A DNA stretch of 16,170 nucleotides, from positions 1 to 16,170 of the forward strand of contig JAGLDN010000060.1 of NCBI GenBank assembly GCA_023145575.1, read 5' to 3'. The notes under the pieces are model-generated. The model was not told the DNA's origin, searched no databases, and worked only from the letters and a program-made list of their open reading frames with translations. The position numbers and the translations under genes are program-made. The stretch is from Psychromonas sp. (GTDB lineage: Bacteria; Pseudomonadota; Gammaproteobacteria; Enterobacterales; Psychromonadaceae). Positions 1-6,868 of this stretch are shown here, one piece after another (within the stretch, counting starts at the first letter, position 1; every line of letters starts with the position of its first letter).

Positions 1-218
1 ACCAAATGTCGAATTAAAATAAAGACTTTAATACCTAACTAGTTATTCTACATAAAGATTTTATAACAACGCGCCTTGGTACTAGTTGCCTTGCCCTGCG
101 GGGCACATGATCGAAAACCAAGACAGCGTTACAATAATCGAAAAGTGCCAAATATTGTGCCTTGTTCTGATCATCGAGCTTGAGCCGGGCAAAACATTTT
201 TACGTTACATGGGTATAA
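1..218 (+). repeat. Dispersed intergenic repeat, copy R1 (left side cut by window edge)
   Basis: The left part (10-50) holds an ATTAAAATAAAGACTTTAAT core followed by an ACTAGTTATTCTA stretch. The right part (155-218) holds TTGTGCCTTG, TCTGATCA and a terminus reading TTTTTACGTTACATGGGTATA. Both parts recur in the same order at 2262-2560 and, reversed, at 10098-10290. A short GC-rich hairpin (TGCCC-TGCG-GGGCA, about 93-106) sits in the middle. No transposase is encoded, so this looks like a non-autonomous, MITE-type sequence. The only open frame here (86-280) runs through the repeat and is not credible as a gene. Confidence 0.6.
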
Positions 219-330
219 ATATGATGAAACAGAGTTTTTTTTGTGTATTGCGGATGTACATAGACAGAGCGCTCGTATGACTTTTCTGAAATAATTAAGA
301 GGCAACGGCTAAAAATTTATTTGAGTATTA

Positions 331-372
331 TTTCATTAGTGGATAATTTTGAGGTAACATGGCTATAATATA
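331..372 (+). promoter_or_regulatory. Putative pldB promoter formed by a repeat-like terminus
   Basis: A perfect TATAAT (364-369) lies 20 bases before the pldB start and is preceded by TGGC, close to an extended -10. No good -35 sits at the right distance. The surrounding sequence, TTTCATT...GAGGTAACATGGCTATAAT, closely resembles the terminus of the dispersed repeat (GTAACATGGGTATA, as at 2655-2668). The -10 may therefore derive from a repeat end. This was read by eye only. Confidence 0.4.
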
Positions 373-389
373 GCAAGGAGCTTAAACAT

Positions 390-1475
390 ATGAGAAGAAT
401 ACAATATTTATTTTTTGTTGCATCTATTTTATCTGCAAATGCACTTGCGCTTTCTCAACAAGAGCAGAGCAACCCATATCACTTAACAACGGAAGAAGCG
501 CTTGCTTCAAATGCGACTAAAAAAATTAATCGATTTTGGGATAAAGAGGCTAAATTCGCTTCGTTTAAGGGGGTTGATGACATAAAAATAAATACCGTCA
601 GCATACGCAATAATAATGATAAAGTAATTGTTATTGTACAAGGTCGATCTGAAAGTGTGTTGAAATATAAAGAATTAGCCTTTAATTTCGCCAAACTAGG
701 ATATGACATTTATTTAATTGATCATCGAGGACAAGGTTTTTCACAACGTTTAGGTGGGGATCCCTTTCTAGGACATGTTAAAAATTTCCAAAATTATGTA
801 ACCGATTTAAATACATTTATTACTCAGTTACACTTAAAAGATAAATATAAATTTCGCTATATACTTTCCCATTCTATGGGAGGAGCAATCAGCGCGTTAT
901 ATTTAGAGCAATATCAAACGCCTTTTCAAGTAGCTGTTTTTTCTAGCCCAATGTTATCGATTAATTTCGGTTCGTATCCCTTGTTTTTGGCTAAAATAAT
1001 AACTTACACAAGTGGGAAGGTTTGTAGTTGGTTTAGCAAGACTGCTTGCTACGCAGTTGGTGAAGGGAAATATCATCCTCAAAATTTTAAAGGTAATGTT
1101 TTAACTTCCAGCCCAATACGTTTTGCAAATAGCCAGCAAGGGTATTATGATTTCCCAGAAACACAACTTGGTGGACCAACGATGTGGTGGATATCAGAGA
1201 GTATTAGTGCAATGAATACTGCAATTCTTAACGCAAACAAGATAACCATACCATTTTTACTGCTACAATCTGGAAATGACCAAGTAGTAACAAGTAAAGG
1301 GCAAGATCTTTTCTTTAGTAATGCAAAAACATGCAAAAACAACCAATTTTTACTTATCAAAAATGCAAAACACGAATTATTTATAGAAAAAGATGAGTAC
1401 AGGATCCCTGCTTTAACAGCAATCCTTAATTTCTTTAAAAAAAGCGAAAAAGGTAAAATGTTATGTACAAAATAG
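390..1475 (+). CDS. pldB: Lysophospholipase L2 (PldB), with N-terminal signal peptide
   Basis: This is an alpha/beta-hydrolase that removes the remaining fatty acid from lysophospholipids such as lysophosphatidylethanolamine, leaving a glycerophosphodiester. It has 361 residues (E. coli PldB, 340). The family segments are clear: FASFKGVDD, IDHRGQG (110-116), the nucleophile elbow HSMGG with Ser162, and GGPTMWW (261-267). The likely acid is Asp297 (GNDQVV) and the histidine is His328 (NAKHEL). Unlike the E. coli protein it opens with a convincing secretion signal, MRRIQYLFFVASILSANALA (1-20), so it is probably exported. AAGGAG at 375-380 sits 9 bases before the ATG. The 3' end overlaps yigL by 13 bases, as expected of an operon. 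The family assignment is firm; export is inferred from sequence. Confidence 0.93.
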   Translation: MRRIQYLFFVASILSANALALSQQEQSNPYHLTTEEALASNATKKINRFWDKEAKFASFKGVDDIKINTVSIRNNNDKVIVIVQGRSESVLKYKELAFNFAKLGYDIYLIDHRGQGFSQRLGGDPFLGHVKNFQNYVTDLNTFITQLHLKDKYKFRYILSHSMGGAISALYLEQYQTPFQVAVFSSPMLSINFGSYPLFLAKIITYTSGKVCSWFSKTACYAVGEGKYHPQNFKGNVLTSSPIRFANSQQGYYDFPETQLGGPTMWWISESISAMNTAILNANKITIPFLLLQSGNDQVVTSKGQDLFFSNAKTCKNNQFLLIKNAKHELFIEKDEYRIPALTAILNFFKKSEKGKMLCTK

Positions 1476-2260
1476 CAATTTCGGATCTGGATGGCACATT
1501 GCTGAATGAGCATCATAAACTATCAACTACAACAAAAACGAGTATAGAACAATGGATATTAAATGATCGAAAATTTGTTATTGCGACGGGACGAAGCTAT
1601 ATAGAGTCAAAATATATTCAATCATCGATTAACAAACCAATCTACGTTATTAGTTCAAATGGTGGCAGAATTCACAACCCTGACGGTTACATGATTTTTA
1701 GGAAGGACCTTCCTGCGGATATAGTCAATTATATTTGCCAGTACGAATTCCCACAAGAAATACAAATAACTCTTTTCACTGATCAACACTGGTACACTAA
1801 TTTTATCCGTCTTGATCAGGAGAGCAATAATATAGGTTCTAGCTTTTTCCATGTTGTCACAAATTTAAAAGAATTTGATGTCAGTAATGTTATAAAAATA
1901 ACTTTTTGGGCTAAACATAATGAGTTGATACCGTACAAAAAGCAATTAGAAACCAAATTAGTAAATCGCGTTAAGCTAACATTCTCTTTAGATAATTGTT
2001 TAGAATTAATGCCTATTACGGTCAATAAAGGAGTGGCGGCGGCAACTGTCTTGAAGGAGCTTGGTATAGATCATAAACATGCAGTGGCTTTTGGAGATGG
2101 TATGAATGATGTTGAATTACTAACACTTGTTGGAAAGCCAATCGTAATGAAAAATGCTCAACCATCATTAGTCTCAGCACTACCAAATTCTGACATGACT
2201 AATTTATGTAACAAGGAGCATGGTGTTGCAGAGATGTTAGATAAATTACGCGTTTTATAA
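1463..2260 (+). CDS. yigL: HAD-family sugar/pyridoxal phosphate phosphatase YigL
   Basis: This is a Cof-type (HAD IIB) cytoplasmic phosphatase of 265 residues, matching E. coli YigL (266). HAD motif I is DLDGT with nucleophile Asp8 and Asp10. Motif II is ATGR (41-44). Lys189 lies in the NKG motif, and motif IV is GDGMND (211-216), supplying the Mg2+ ligands. A TSNG-like SSNGGRIH segment (64-71) is also conserved. E. coli YigL is reported to act on pyridoxal phosphate and sugar phosphates; the substrate here is inferred from that. The start lies inside the end of pldB, with AAAAAGG (1447-1453) as ribosome binding site, so the genes are probably translationally coupled. The pldB-yigL order is the same as in E. 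coli. Confidence 0.9.
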   Translation: MYKIAISDLDGTLLNEHHKLSTTTKTSIEQWILNDRKFVIATGRSYIESKYIQSSINKPIYVISSNGGRIHNPDGYMIFRKDLPADIVNYICQYEFPQEIQITLFTDQHWYTNFIRLDQESNNIGSSFFHVVTNLKEFDVSNVIKITFWAKHNELIPYKKQLETKLVNRVKLTFSLDNCLELMPITVNKGVAAATVLKELGIDHKHAVAFGDGMNDVELLTLVGKPIVMKNAQPSLVSALPNSDMTNLCNKEHGVAEMLDKLRVL

Positions 2261-2261
2261 T

Positions 2262-2560
2262 AGCCACAACAAGTGATTAACTACGCTGATCACCAAAGGA
2301 AGAATTAAAATAAAGACTTTAATTCTTAACTAGTTGTTCTATGTCGACTTGTTTATTAACAGTAAGTTATGATTTTGTTGATTTGTGCTATCCGCCGAGC
2401 ACTTAGGGGCTTAAGCTCGGTTTTTATGACAAAAGGCACTGCTTCTTTATAACATTAGAAAATGGAGTAACCTATAAAACATTAATATACCTGCTGTTAT
2501 GCCTTGCTCTGATGACCGTTCTAAAGCCTGACAAAAATTTTTTACGTCACATGGGTAAAT
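2262..2560 (+). repeat. Dispersed intergenic repeat, copy R2
   Basis: The left part (about 2290-2341) matches R1 almost base for base: ACCAAA, GAATTAAAATAAAGACTTTAAT, TAACTAGTTGTTCTA. The right part (about 2485-2558) has TGCTGTTATGCCTTG, CTCTGATGACC, AGCCTGACAAAAA and the ACGTCACATGGGTA terminus. The interior is longer than in R1 and carries a strong GC-rich hairpin. The left side probably extends to the yigL stop: GTTAACT/ATCA/GGA landmarks resemble the start of R3. There is no coding sequence. Confidence 0.6.
2395..2425 (+). terminator. Rho-independent terminator-like hairpin after pldB-yigL
   Basis: CCGAGC (2395-2400) pairs with GCTCGG (2415-2420) across a 14-base loop and is followed directly by TTTTT. 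It lies inside repeat R2, about 135 bases past yigL. It could end the pldB-yigL transcript, or simply be the central hairpin of the repeat. Confidence 0.45.
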
Positions 2561-2640
2561 CAATACGGGATTTAACATTGAGTATTGTGATTGTGTTTAT
2601 GGAATCCAAAAGTTTATTGATCTGAATGGGTTTATATCTA

Positions 2641-2668
2641 TGTTTCATTTTTGCGTAACATGGGTATA
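2641..2668 (+). repeat. Isolated repeat terminus fused to istB remnant
   Basis: TTTCATTTTTGCGTAACATGGGTATA is a second copy of the repeat's right terminus, about 110 bases after the end of R2. A near-identical sequence, with ATCACAAGGGTGTA, ends copy R3 at 6720-6746. It abuts the first recognisable istB codon at 2666. Confidence 0.5.
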
Positions 2669-2935
2669 GATGGTATTGGCTATGCAAAAAATGGTGATAC
2701 TGAAAGCCAAGTACTATTTGAATTGATCGCTTATTATGATGAACGAAGTAGTTTACTGATCACCTCCAATCAAGCTACTTTTAGTGAATGGGAGAGTATA
2801 TTTGGAGACAATATGATGTTCGTTGTTGGCATAGGTAATCAGGCTCACCATACTGACATTTATAAAATATAAGGAGAAAGTTATCGAAGAAAACACGTTT
2901 CAAAATTAAACAAAGAAACAAGCCAAGTTAATTGA
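2666..2935 (+). pseudogene. IS21-family transposition helper (IstB) remnant, C-terminal part only
   Basis: The reading frame gives IDGIGYAKN..., the degraded Walker B region (normally IDD/E-IGY). It continues with LFELIAYYDERSSLLITSNQ, FSEWESIFGDN and HHTDIYKI, the typical order in the IstB ATPase that assists IS21 transposase. Only about the last 90 residues of a protein near 250 survive, and the N-terminal Walker A half is missing. A TAA at 2870-2872 interrupts the usual C-terminal I-x-GESYRRK motif, which continues in the same frame (GESYRRKHVSK) to a second stop at 2933-2935. No IstA transposase is visible. The element is dead. Positions 2669-2671 read Asp-Gly where family members usually have Asp-Asp or Asp-Glu. 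Confidence 0.8.
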
Positions 2936-2960
2936 CGCTAATCGGAGAAAGTAATTGACG
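2925..2960 (+). repeat. Short direct repeats at the IS21 remnant end
   Basis: AAGTTAATTGACG (2925-2937) and AAGTAATTGACG (2949-2960) lie 24 bases apart just past istB. Multiple short terminal repeats are typical of IS21-family ends, so this probably marks the former right end of the element. Confidence 0.4.
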
Positions 2961-3487
2961 TTTGATAGTTAAAACATATAACGAAGGAGTGACACTTTCA
3001 AAACTCAAGCGCTGTCTACTATTGTGAGCGACTAGTGGGCAATGAAAATCATCAAAGAGATTAATATGACAGTTTTCGACCTAATATACCAATCGGTAGG
3101 GGTACGTGCGCCAGAATAACGAGAGTATTAATACTAATCACCAAGCTTACCCAACAAGACTTACACAGCAACAGAAAAGTGAAATAATCAAATGGATTAA
3201 TTAATTATATAAGTTATGTAATATGAGCTTTACAATTAATAACATTCCCTGTAAAAATAAAAATTGCTTTTCGATTATTTGATATAGTTTGTAACATAGA
3301 GCCATTACATTAGGTATGGAGCTACATTTTACGAAACTAAAATTTCTTAATTCAAGGCGCAGTTTATCTCAGTGACGGTTCCATTTCCGAAACTTACAAC
3401 ATCAAAGTAATTTATTTGAAGCAGTAATATAGAATAGCTTTTTATTTTAATTGGTATTAGTTGTATTTATAAAAGTGAAGTTTAATT
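2961..3487. other. Non-coding gap before glpT, nothing recognised
   Basis: About 530 bases with stops in all frames and no gene, RNA or repeat that could be recognised. It must contain the glpT promoter, but no convincing -35/-10 pair or CRP-type palindrome could be picked out. A 17-codon frame (3067-3120) has no recognisable similarity. Confidence 0.4.
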
Positions 3488-4813
3488 ATGATTGGTTTTT
3501 TTAGCCCCCCTAAGCATGTTCAGAGATTACCGAAAGAAAAAATAGATCCTGTTTATAAAAAGCATAGAATACAGGTTTTTTTAGGTATATTTGTTGGCTA
3601 TGCTGGGTATTATCTTATTCGTAAGAATTTTAGTTTGGCAATACCTTATCTTCAAAAAGAAGGCTATACAACTGCTCAATTAGGTATTGTGCTGTCAATG
3701 ATTTCTTTGGCTTATGGACTCAGTAAATTTTTCATGGGAAATATTTCTGATAGGTCAAATGCACGCTATTTTATGGCAGCTGGTTTGCTTTTGTCTGCCG
3801 CCATTAATATTTATATTGGTTTTAATGCTTGGATTTTTCAAAACTTGGTTATGCTGGGGATATTAATGTTTCTCAATGGCTGGGTGCAAGGAATGGGTTG
3901 GCCACCCTCTGGTAGAGCGCTTGTTCATTGGTATTCCGCAAAGGAAAGAGGAAAGTATGTTTCAATTTGGAATATTGCACATAATGTTGGTGGTGGTCTA
4001 ATTGGTCCATTAGCTATTCTTGGTACCATGATTTTTGGTGGCTGGCACAGCTTATTTTATTTCCCTGCTTTTATAGCATTGATCATTGTTGTATTTATTT
4101 TATTCACTGTTCGTGATACACCTCAATCCCAAGGATTGCCACCGATTGAGGTATTCAAACAGGATGGAGAGATTATTAATGCGGAGCAATATGAAAAGGA
4201 GTTGACCGCCAAAGAAATATTCTTTAAATACGTTTTAAATAATAAATATCTTTGGTATATTGCGATTGCGAATGCATTTATTTATTTTTTGCGATATGGC
4301 ATTGCCGATTGGGCGCCGACATATCTGGTAAGCGAAAAAGGCTTCACTCATGATGAAGCTGCGTGGTCTATCTTTTGGTTTGAATATGCAGGGATCCCTG
4401 GAACAATTTTGTGTGGGTGGATGTCGGATAGGTTTTTTAAAAGCAGGCGCGCACCAATTGGCATTATTTACCTTTTATTAATGTTAGTTGCCATACTCGT
4501 ATATTGGCTCAACCCAATACACGATATTTGGATTTATATGGTGTGCTTGACAGTATTAGGCTTTCTTATTTATGGTCCCGTCATGCTGGTTGGTCTGTAT
4601 GCGCTGGAATTAGTACCTAAAAAGGCTGCGGGAACAGCGGCTGGTTTTACTGGGTTGTTTGGTTATTTTATTGGCACCATTCCAGCTAACGCCATCATGG
4701 GGTTTGTAATTGAATACTCAGGATGGCATACTAGTTTTATGCTGCTAGTAGGCTCAGTGTTCTTCGCTTGTTTCTTTTTGGCGCTTGCGTGGGATCCAAA
4801 AGTAAAAATATAA
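3488..4813 (+). CDS. glpT: Glycerol-3-phosphate:phosphate antiporter GlpT
   Basis: This inner-membrane major facilitator protein takes up glycerol-3-phosphate in exchange for phosphate. It has 441 residues (E. coli, 452) and is colinear with the E. coli protein, with about 12 membrane segments. Arg45 (YYLIRKNF), His165 (WNIAHNVGGG) and Arg269 (YFLRYG), the substrate-binding residues of E. coli GlpT, fall at identical numbers here. Other family segments are GWVQGMGWPPSGR (131-143), RDTPQSQGLPPIE (209-221) and KKAAGTAAGFTGLFGY. It ends a little short at the C-terminus. The ATG follows only a weak AAGTGAAG ribosome site. The GDPD gene begins 86 bases downstream on the same strand, a pairing like E. 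coli glpTQ, so co-transcription is likely. Confidence 0.95.
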   Translation: MIGFFSPPKHVQRLPKEKIDPVYKKHRIQVFLGIFVGYAGYYLIRKNFSLAIPYLQKEGYTTAQLGIVLSMISLAYGLSKFFMGNISDRSNARYFMAAGLLLSAAINIYIGFNAWIFQNLVMLGILMFLNGWVQGMGWPPSGRALVHWYSAKERGKYVSIWNIAHNVGGGLIGPLAILGTMIFGGWHSLFYFPAFIALIIVVFILFTVRDTPQSQGLPPIEVFKQDGEIINAEQYEKELTAKEIFFKYVLNNKYLWYIAIANAFIYFLRYGIADWAPTYLVSEKGFTHDEAAWSIFWFEYAGIPGTILCGWMSDRFFKSRRAPIGIIYLLLMLVAILVYWLNPIHDIWIYMVCLTVLGFLIYGPVMLVGLYALELVPKKAAGTAAGFTGLFGYFIGTIPANAIMGFVIEYSGWHTSFMLLVGSVFFACFFLALAWDPKVKI

Positions 4814-4899
4814 ATAAATTTCAGCATTTTGTAAATTCCCACCTTGGTTTACCCACTCAGGTATTATATTAAAAAAATAATGATATGGAGTTAATTATA

Positions 4900-5925
4900 A
4901 TGATGAAGATAATGATGAAGATAATGATCGCAGTAACATTATCTGTTCCCTTGCTTTCTGTTTATGCAAAGAGTATCGATATTTATGCACATAGAGGTTT
5001 TAGAGCTATTGCTCCTGAAAACACATTGCCAGCTTATAGCGATGCGCTTAAGATTGGTGTTGATGTTGTGGATATGGACGTTAATATGACAAAGGATGGG
5101 GTATTAGTGGTCACACATAATTTAGGATTAGATCCAGACCTAACAAAAGATAAAAATGGGGCTTGGATTAAAAAGAGGGTCGCGATAAAAGATCTAACAT
5201 TAAAACAAGTAAAGAGTTATACAGTCGGTTATATAAAACCGGGATCTGGTTTGGCTAAGAGGTATCCTCACCATATTGGCATACCTGACGTTACGATCCC
5301 CACATTATTAGAAGTAATTAAATATATTCATGCTGTTGTTGGTGATAGGGTTAGATTTCAAATTGAAATGAAAACAAATCCTAATAAGCCTAAATTTAGT
5401 GTAACGCCGATAAAGATGGCCAAAGCTTTAAATCACATAATAAAAGAAACAGGCATTGTTGATCAAGCTGAAGTTCAAGCATTTCAGTGGCAGGCTTTGA
5501 TTGATTTAAAACGTTTAAATCCCAAAATTAAGACGGCTTTTTTAACTGATCATACAACAACTCCAAATTCACCGGCAGATGAAAAAATAATAGGAGATGG
5601 CTATGCGTGGACAAGCCCATTAAAGGCATCAGATTACAATTATGATTACCCTGAAATGGTTCAAAAGCTAGGGGGTACATTTTGGGAACCTTATGAACCA
5701 GATTTAACTAAAGAGAGATTTGACGAGGCACATAAACTTGGATTGAAGGTTGTTACATGGGGTTGGAGTGAACAAGAAGGAACAGACTTTAATTATGAAG
5801 TAGTTGAGAAATTAATTTCTTGGGGTGTTGATGGCATTATAACCGATCGACCTGATATCCTTCGAGGAGTTTTCGCTGCAAATGGCCTGATTTTACCACC
5901 TGCTTACCCTAATACCCCGCAATAA
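4900..5925 (+). CDS. Secreted glycerophosphodiester phosphodiesterase (GDPD family)
   Basis: It hydrolyses glycerophosphodiesters to glycerol-3-phosphate and an alcohol, probably in the periplasm. Start 4900 (341 residues) is preferred over the ATG at 4885 because GGAG (4887-4890) then lies 9 bases upstream. The resulting N-terminus, MMKIMMKIMIAVTLSVPLLSVYA, is a good signal peptide. Catalytic landmarks are AHRG (His31), PENTLPAY (39-46), DMD (58-60, metal region), THN (His73), the QIEMKTN glutamate and the C-terminal WGVDGIITDRPD. Its position after glpT suggests the GlpQ role. However, the middle and C-terminal sequence (FWEPYEPDLT, VVTWGW) is not close to E. coli GlpQ, so the symbol is withheld. 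Asp58 stands where GlpQ has Glu. The first codons contain an in-frame 15-base direct repeat. Confidence 0.88.
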   Translation: MMKIMMKIMIAVTLSVPLLSVYAKSIDIYAHRGFRAIAPENTLPAYSDALKIGVDVVDMDVNMTKDGVLVVTHNLGLDPDLTKDKNGAWIKKRVAIKDLTLKQVKSYTVGYIKPGSGLAKRYPHHIGIPDVTIPTLLEVIKYIHAVVGDRVRFQIEMKTNPNKPKFSVTPIKMAKALNHIIKETGIVDQAEVQAFQWQALIDLKRLNPKIKTAFLTDHTTTPNSPADEKIIGDGYAWTSPLKASDYNYDYPEMVQKLGGTFWEPYEPDLTKERFDEAHKLGLKVVTWGWSEQEGTDFNYEVVEKLISWGVDGIITDRPDILRGVFAANGLILPPAYPNTPQ

Positions 5926-5937
5926 GGCTATCGTTGG

Positions 5938-5964
5938 TAGTGCGCAATTTTTCGATGCGCACTA
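5938..5964 (+). terminator. Stem-loop after the GDPD gene, possible terminator
   Basis: TAGTGCGC (5938-5945) and GCGCACTA (5957-5964) form a perfect 8-base-pair stem, 9 with the adjacent A-T pair, 12 bases after the stop. The tail is TTGTAT rather than a clean T run, so intrinsic termination would be weak. It may instead stabilise the 3' end of the glpT-GDPD message. Confidence 0.5.
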
Positions 5965-6049
5965 TTGTATATCGTAGAATAAGCAAATTATGTAATGTCC
6001 TCGAATATGTGACATTGTCACGTTTAATTGGGCATTTTAAAAAAACTTT

Positions 6050-6159
6050 TCAAAATATAACATATTCCCGCTGTCATAAAACGAGCATAATTACTAATTC
6101 ATGTTGTGTCTTGATCTGAACTAGAGGATTATATTGTATTTTTACTTCACATGGGTATA
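6050..6159 (+). repeat. Dispersed repeat, right-half fragment (R5)
   Basis: The order CATATTCCCGCTGTCAT, TTGTGTCTTGATCTGA, then TTTTTACTTCACATGGGTATA matches the right half of R1 and R2 with substitutions. The left-half core (ATTAAAATAAAG) was not found upstream. Confidence 0.45.
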
Positions 6160-6518
6160 TTTGAAGCAGGTTAACTAAAAATGGATTGTTGATTGAAGGT
6201 GAAATTTACATATGCTTCAAACTAAAAAACTGCGCTACTAAGTATTTTAGCGTGGTAATTATACAATTGTAAGTTAATGTCCGGTTGAGAATTGTTAATG
6301 AACACCATAAGTTATTATATATCAGAGAGTATTTTAGAAGTTGCATTGTTAACATGTTTGTTAAATTTTCAACCATAGATGATAGGCAAGTGCCAGCAAA
6401 AAGTTTAGCAACTTTCCTCTTTATTGTTGACTTGAAAGTCATTTCACAGAATGGTTGGAATGGGAAATTAATATCTCAATTTTGTCGTTATTATGGCTAA
6501 CGTCAATCTTGTTTTAGA
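6160..6518. other. Unassigned intergenic sequence between repeat copies
   Basis: Short open frames exist on both strands (6206-6442 minus, 6285-6500 plus). They overlap each other, lack ribosome sites and resemble no known family. No RNA or repeat is recognised. The stretch is bounded by a GGGTATA terminus on the left (6157) and a TATACCC terminus on the right (6519). Confidence 0.35.
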
Positions 6519-6746
6519 TATATACCCATGTTACCTTGAAATGCAACGTCAGAGTGGCAAATTGTGCTAAGGTACTAGGCATAAAATAGCGCTCTCGATG
6601 GTTAACTGTGTTAATCATTTGCTAGGAAAATTAAAATAAAGGCTTTAATTTGTCGCTGTAACTCGAATTTTTATAATAGTGTAGATTGGTGTAAGTTGAC
6701 TTGCTTTTCGTGTCTGATGTTTCATTTTTGCATCACAAGGGTGTAG
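6519..6746 (+). repeat. Dispersed repeat, copy R3, with both termini
   Basis: It begins TATACCCATGTTACCTTGAA and ends TTTTTGCATCACAAGGGTGTA, so the ends are imperfect inverted repeats of each other over about 10 bases. Inside, GTTAACT...ATCA...GGAAAATTAAAATAAAGGCTTTAAT (about 6600-6651) corresponds to the left core of R1 and R2. The interior right part is shortened. This is the only copy here where both ends can be proposed, giving a unit of about 228 bp. Confidence 0.5.
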
Positions 6747-6868
6747 AATCACTTAAAACAATCTAATCAACACATTTATTTAAAAAAATAAATACCCACA
6801 ACACAAAGTAACTGTGATAAGACCGCCACCTAAAATGCGGAAATTAATTAACATTAGAGGCAAATATT

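Noticed and set aside
86..280. 64-codon open frame on the plus strand
   Set aside because: It lies inside repeat R1, has no ribosome site and shows no recognisable protein similarity.
479..709. Minus-strand open frame within pldB (others within yigL, plsB, trkH and the cyclase)
   Set aside because: These are antisense shadows of well-supported genes, with no family similarity of their own.
6008..6022. TGTGACATTGTCACG as a CRP binding site
   Set aside because: The half-sites are 5 rather than 6 bases apart, and it lies about 850 bases from the plsB start. It is more likely a small chance hairpin.
6206..6500. Overlapping 78-codon minus and 71-codon plus frames between repeats
   Set aside because: Each overlaps the other; both lack ribosome sites, are AT-biased low-information sequence and match no family I recognise.
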